Shown: one piece after another, positions 4,202 through 5,549 of the stretch | Position numbering within the stretch: the first letter of the stretch is position 1 | Layout: each line of letters starts with the position of its first letter | Source: an uncultured Bacteroidota bacterium | Lineage (GTDB): Bacteria > Bacteroidota > Bacteroidia > Chitinophagales > Chitinophagaceae | Assembly: GCA_946479535.1 (NCBI GenBank) | Contig: CAMLGP010000246.1 | Span: 1 to 5,549, forward strand | Direction of reading: 5' to 3' | DNA: 5,549 nt | Translations under genes and position numbers: made by a program | Notes under the pieces: generated by a model | Database searches by the model: none | Seen by the model: only the letters and a program-made list of their open reading frames with translations | Told to the model about the DNA's origin: nothing

Positions 4202-5549
4202 TCAGGGTTTATATTGTATCTGTTTATTTGCCCAGGGAATAAAATATTTGAAATTAGGTGCATCTGTATGCCCGCCATCGTGTTGACGCCAGGCTAGCGT
4301 ACCCTCCAGCATATCTACATTTACCGCCGGCATTTTTTCTTTTATATAATCATTGGATACTCCCAGGTCTTTTACGCCTAATAATTTATATACCGGACCG
4401 GCTGCAATGGCAGCCATATAACTACCCTGGTGGTCCAGCCATTTTGCATCCCCTCTTTCCGGAATACCATAGCTAATGAAGGTGGCTCTTGGCGCGCATA
4501 AGGCTATCAGTTCATGCTGATCAACAGGCAAATCACAACCTGTTTTAACACCAAAGCTGGCTTCTGATGCTCCATACTTCATATAGTTACCTGCCATCCA
4601 GTAATATTCTCCTCCAGTTAAACTTTCAACGGCTTCGCCCCATACTCTGCGATGTAATGTAGTTCCACCTTTTCCAGATGATCCAATCAACACCATTGCA
4701 AAGCGATCTTCAAATGCCATGGTTACCAATGCGGCTTTACCATATCGGCTAACTCCTTCAATGCCCACTTTCTTTGCATTTACCATTGTATCTGTTTCCA
4801 GATAATCCAGTCCGCGTGCCGCACCCCAGGCCCATGCGCGCAGTGCTCCCCAGTCGTCAGGTTTTCTTGGTTGCCCTTTATTCACCAATCCTATAATTCC
4901 TTTTGTTATGCCAGCACCATTGTCTGCCTGTATGCTGGCTGGTTCTATTGTTGCATAACCCCAGCCGGCTGCAAGTAATTGTTCAGTAGGTGGAGGATCA
5001 CCCGCTGCAGGGGCAGGAGGTGCAAATGGATTACCTGTGTTGGCTCTCTGTATTGGATTGTAAGCGGGATATCTGTCAAATATGGTCTTTAACTCCGGAT
5101 TATTCTTAAGCAGTAATTCTTTTATTGCAGCATTTAACTTCTCCAGGTCATCACCCTGTGGTTGCGCAGGTGAAGGGAAATTTGGGCGGCCAAACATCAT
5201 TAACACAGGCACGGGTCCTTTAACATTGGTAGGCACCACTACCATCATATTGATATTTACATCTATCAATGGATATTCACTGTTATCTACATGACCGATC
5301 AATTGTTTTGCTATTACAGGAATGCGACCCACAAATTCACGATCAGTGATCTTAACCGTCCAGGTAACCTTAGGTAATTTTTTCGGAAGCCGGCCATATA
5401 CTTCCCGTTCAATATCTTCTACTAACTCAGGTCTGCGGGTTTTCCACCACAATTCTGGTGTAGTCACTTTCTTACCTGCCTTCGTTGTCAATACGTCCGG
5501 CAATTGCGGACAGGGATTGGCAATGGATTCATCATAATTGGCATGGTTA
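4202..5549 (-). CDS. CE15 glucuronoyl esterase-like hydrolase (5' end outside window)
   Basis: This is a CE15-family alpha/beta hydrolase, a group that cleaves esters between glucuronic acid of xylan and lignin alcohols. The frame stays open to the window edge: upstream of TTG 5503-5501 it continues as NHANYDESIANPCPQ. That TTG is therefore an internal leucine, and the true start and any signal peptide are missing. Counting residue 1 at 5503, family features are WWKTRRPELVEDIEREVYGR (19-38), VPVLMMFG (98-105), DDWGALRAWAWGAARGLDYLE (216-236), the nucleophile elbow GVSRYGK (Ser252), LIALCAPRATFISYG (332-346) and HDGGHTDAPNFKYFI (408-422), which holds the catalytic His (412 or 408). Ser275 stands where the canonical acid Glu is expected, so the acid is probably Glu349 or Asp352. 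A proline-rich stretch at 159-172 (NPFAPPAPAAGDPPP) probably forms a surface loop. The SGNH esterase gene follows after 109 bases and is probably in the same operon. Confidence 0.9.
   Translation of the reverse strand, partial: NHANYDESIANPCPQLPDVLTTKAGKKVTTPELWWKTRRPELVEDIEREVYGRLPKKLPKVTWTVKITDREFVGRIPVIAKQLIGHVDNSEYPLIDVNINMMVVVPTNVKGPVPVLMMFGRPNFPSPAQPQGDDLEKLNAAIKELLLKNNPELKTIFDRYPAYNPIQRANTGNPFAPPAPAAGDPPPTEQLLAAGWGYATIEPASIQADNGAGITKGIIGLVNKGQPRKPDDWGALRAWAWGAARGLDYLETDTMVNAKKVGIEGVSRYGKAALVTMAFEDRFAMVLIGSSGKGGTTLHRRVWGEAVESLTGGEYYWMAGNYMKYGASEASFGVKTGCDLPVDQHELIALCAPRATFISYGIPERGDAKWLDHQGSYMAAIAAGPVYKLLGVKDLGVSNDYIKEKMPAVNVDMLEGTLAWRQHDGGHTDAPNFKYFIPWANKQIQYKP

Overview
The window looks like a piece of a Bacteroidota chromosome, probably from the Chitinophagaceae or a near relative. 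This is inferred from the AT-rich intergenic DNA, the lack of Shine-Dalgarno sequences before the starts, a possible TAnnTTTG-type -7 promoter element, the exported-protein signal peptides and the pair of carbohydrate esterases. No phylogenetic marker gene is present, so the family-level placement is tentative.

Left part (1-1067). A short TfoX N-terminal-domain protein lies on the + strand at 97-450. It is followed at once by a 39-codon orphan reading frame with no start codon (457-576). This orphan carries the C-terminal Asp-x-x-His block of an SGNH/GDSL esterase and is best read as a gene remnant. Facing it on the - strand is a small coiled-coil protein with one C-terminal membrane helix (573-1061). 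Its rod is built partly from exact 21-base (one heptad) DNA repeats.

Middle (1062-2112). About 375 bases hold no convincing gene but several small dyads. They precede a secreted eight-strand outer-membrane beta-barrel protein on the + strand (1440-1916). A perfect 22-bp hairpin at 1935-1981 separates this gene from the convergent esterase genes. Between the hairpin and the next stop codon is an unexplained protein-like tail on the - strand (1993-2088).

Right part (2113-5549, all - strand). Two exported-type carbohydrate esterases lie in tandem. The upstream gene, cut by the right edge of the window, encodes a CE15 glucuronoyl-esterase-like alpha/beta hydrolase. The downstream gene encodes a sialate-O-acetylesterase-type SGNH enzyme whose catalytic domain is split by a GH2-like beta-sandwich flanked by polyglycine linkers. 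CE15 enzymes cut the ester between glucuronic acid and lignin alcohols, and SGNH enzymes of this type remove acetyl groups. The pair would therefore fit debranching of acetylated glucuronoxylan or a similar plant polysaccharide. That is inference from family and neighbourhood; no SusC/SusD, glycoside hydrolase or regulator is in view.

No undescribed multi-gene system (defence, phage or mobile element) is evident. The points most worth a second look are the decayed esterase fragment, the non-canonical acid residue of the CE15 enzyme, the polyglycine-bracketed insertion in the SGNH enzyme, and the heptad-repeat expansion in the coiled-coil gene.
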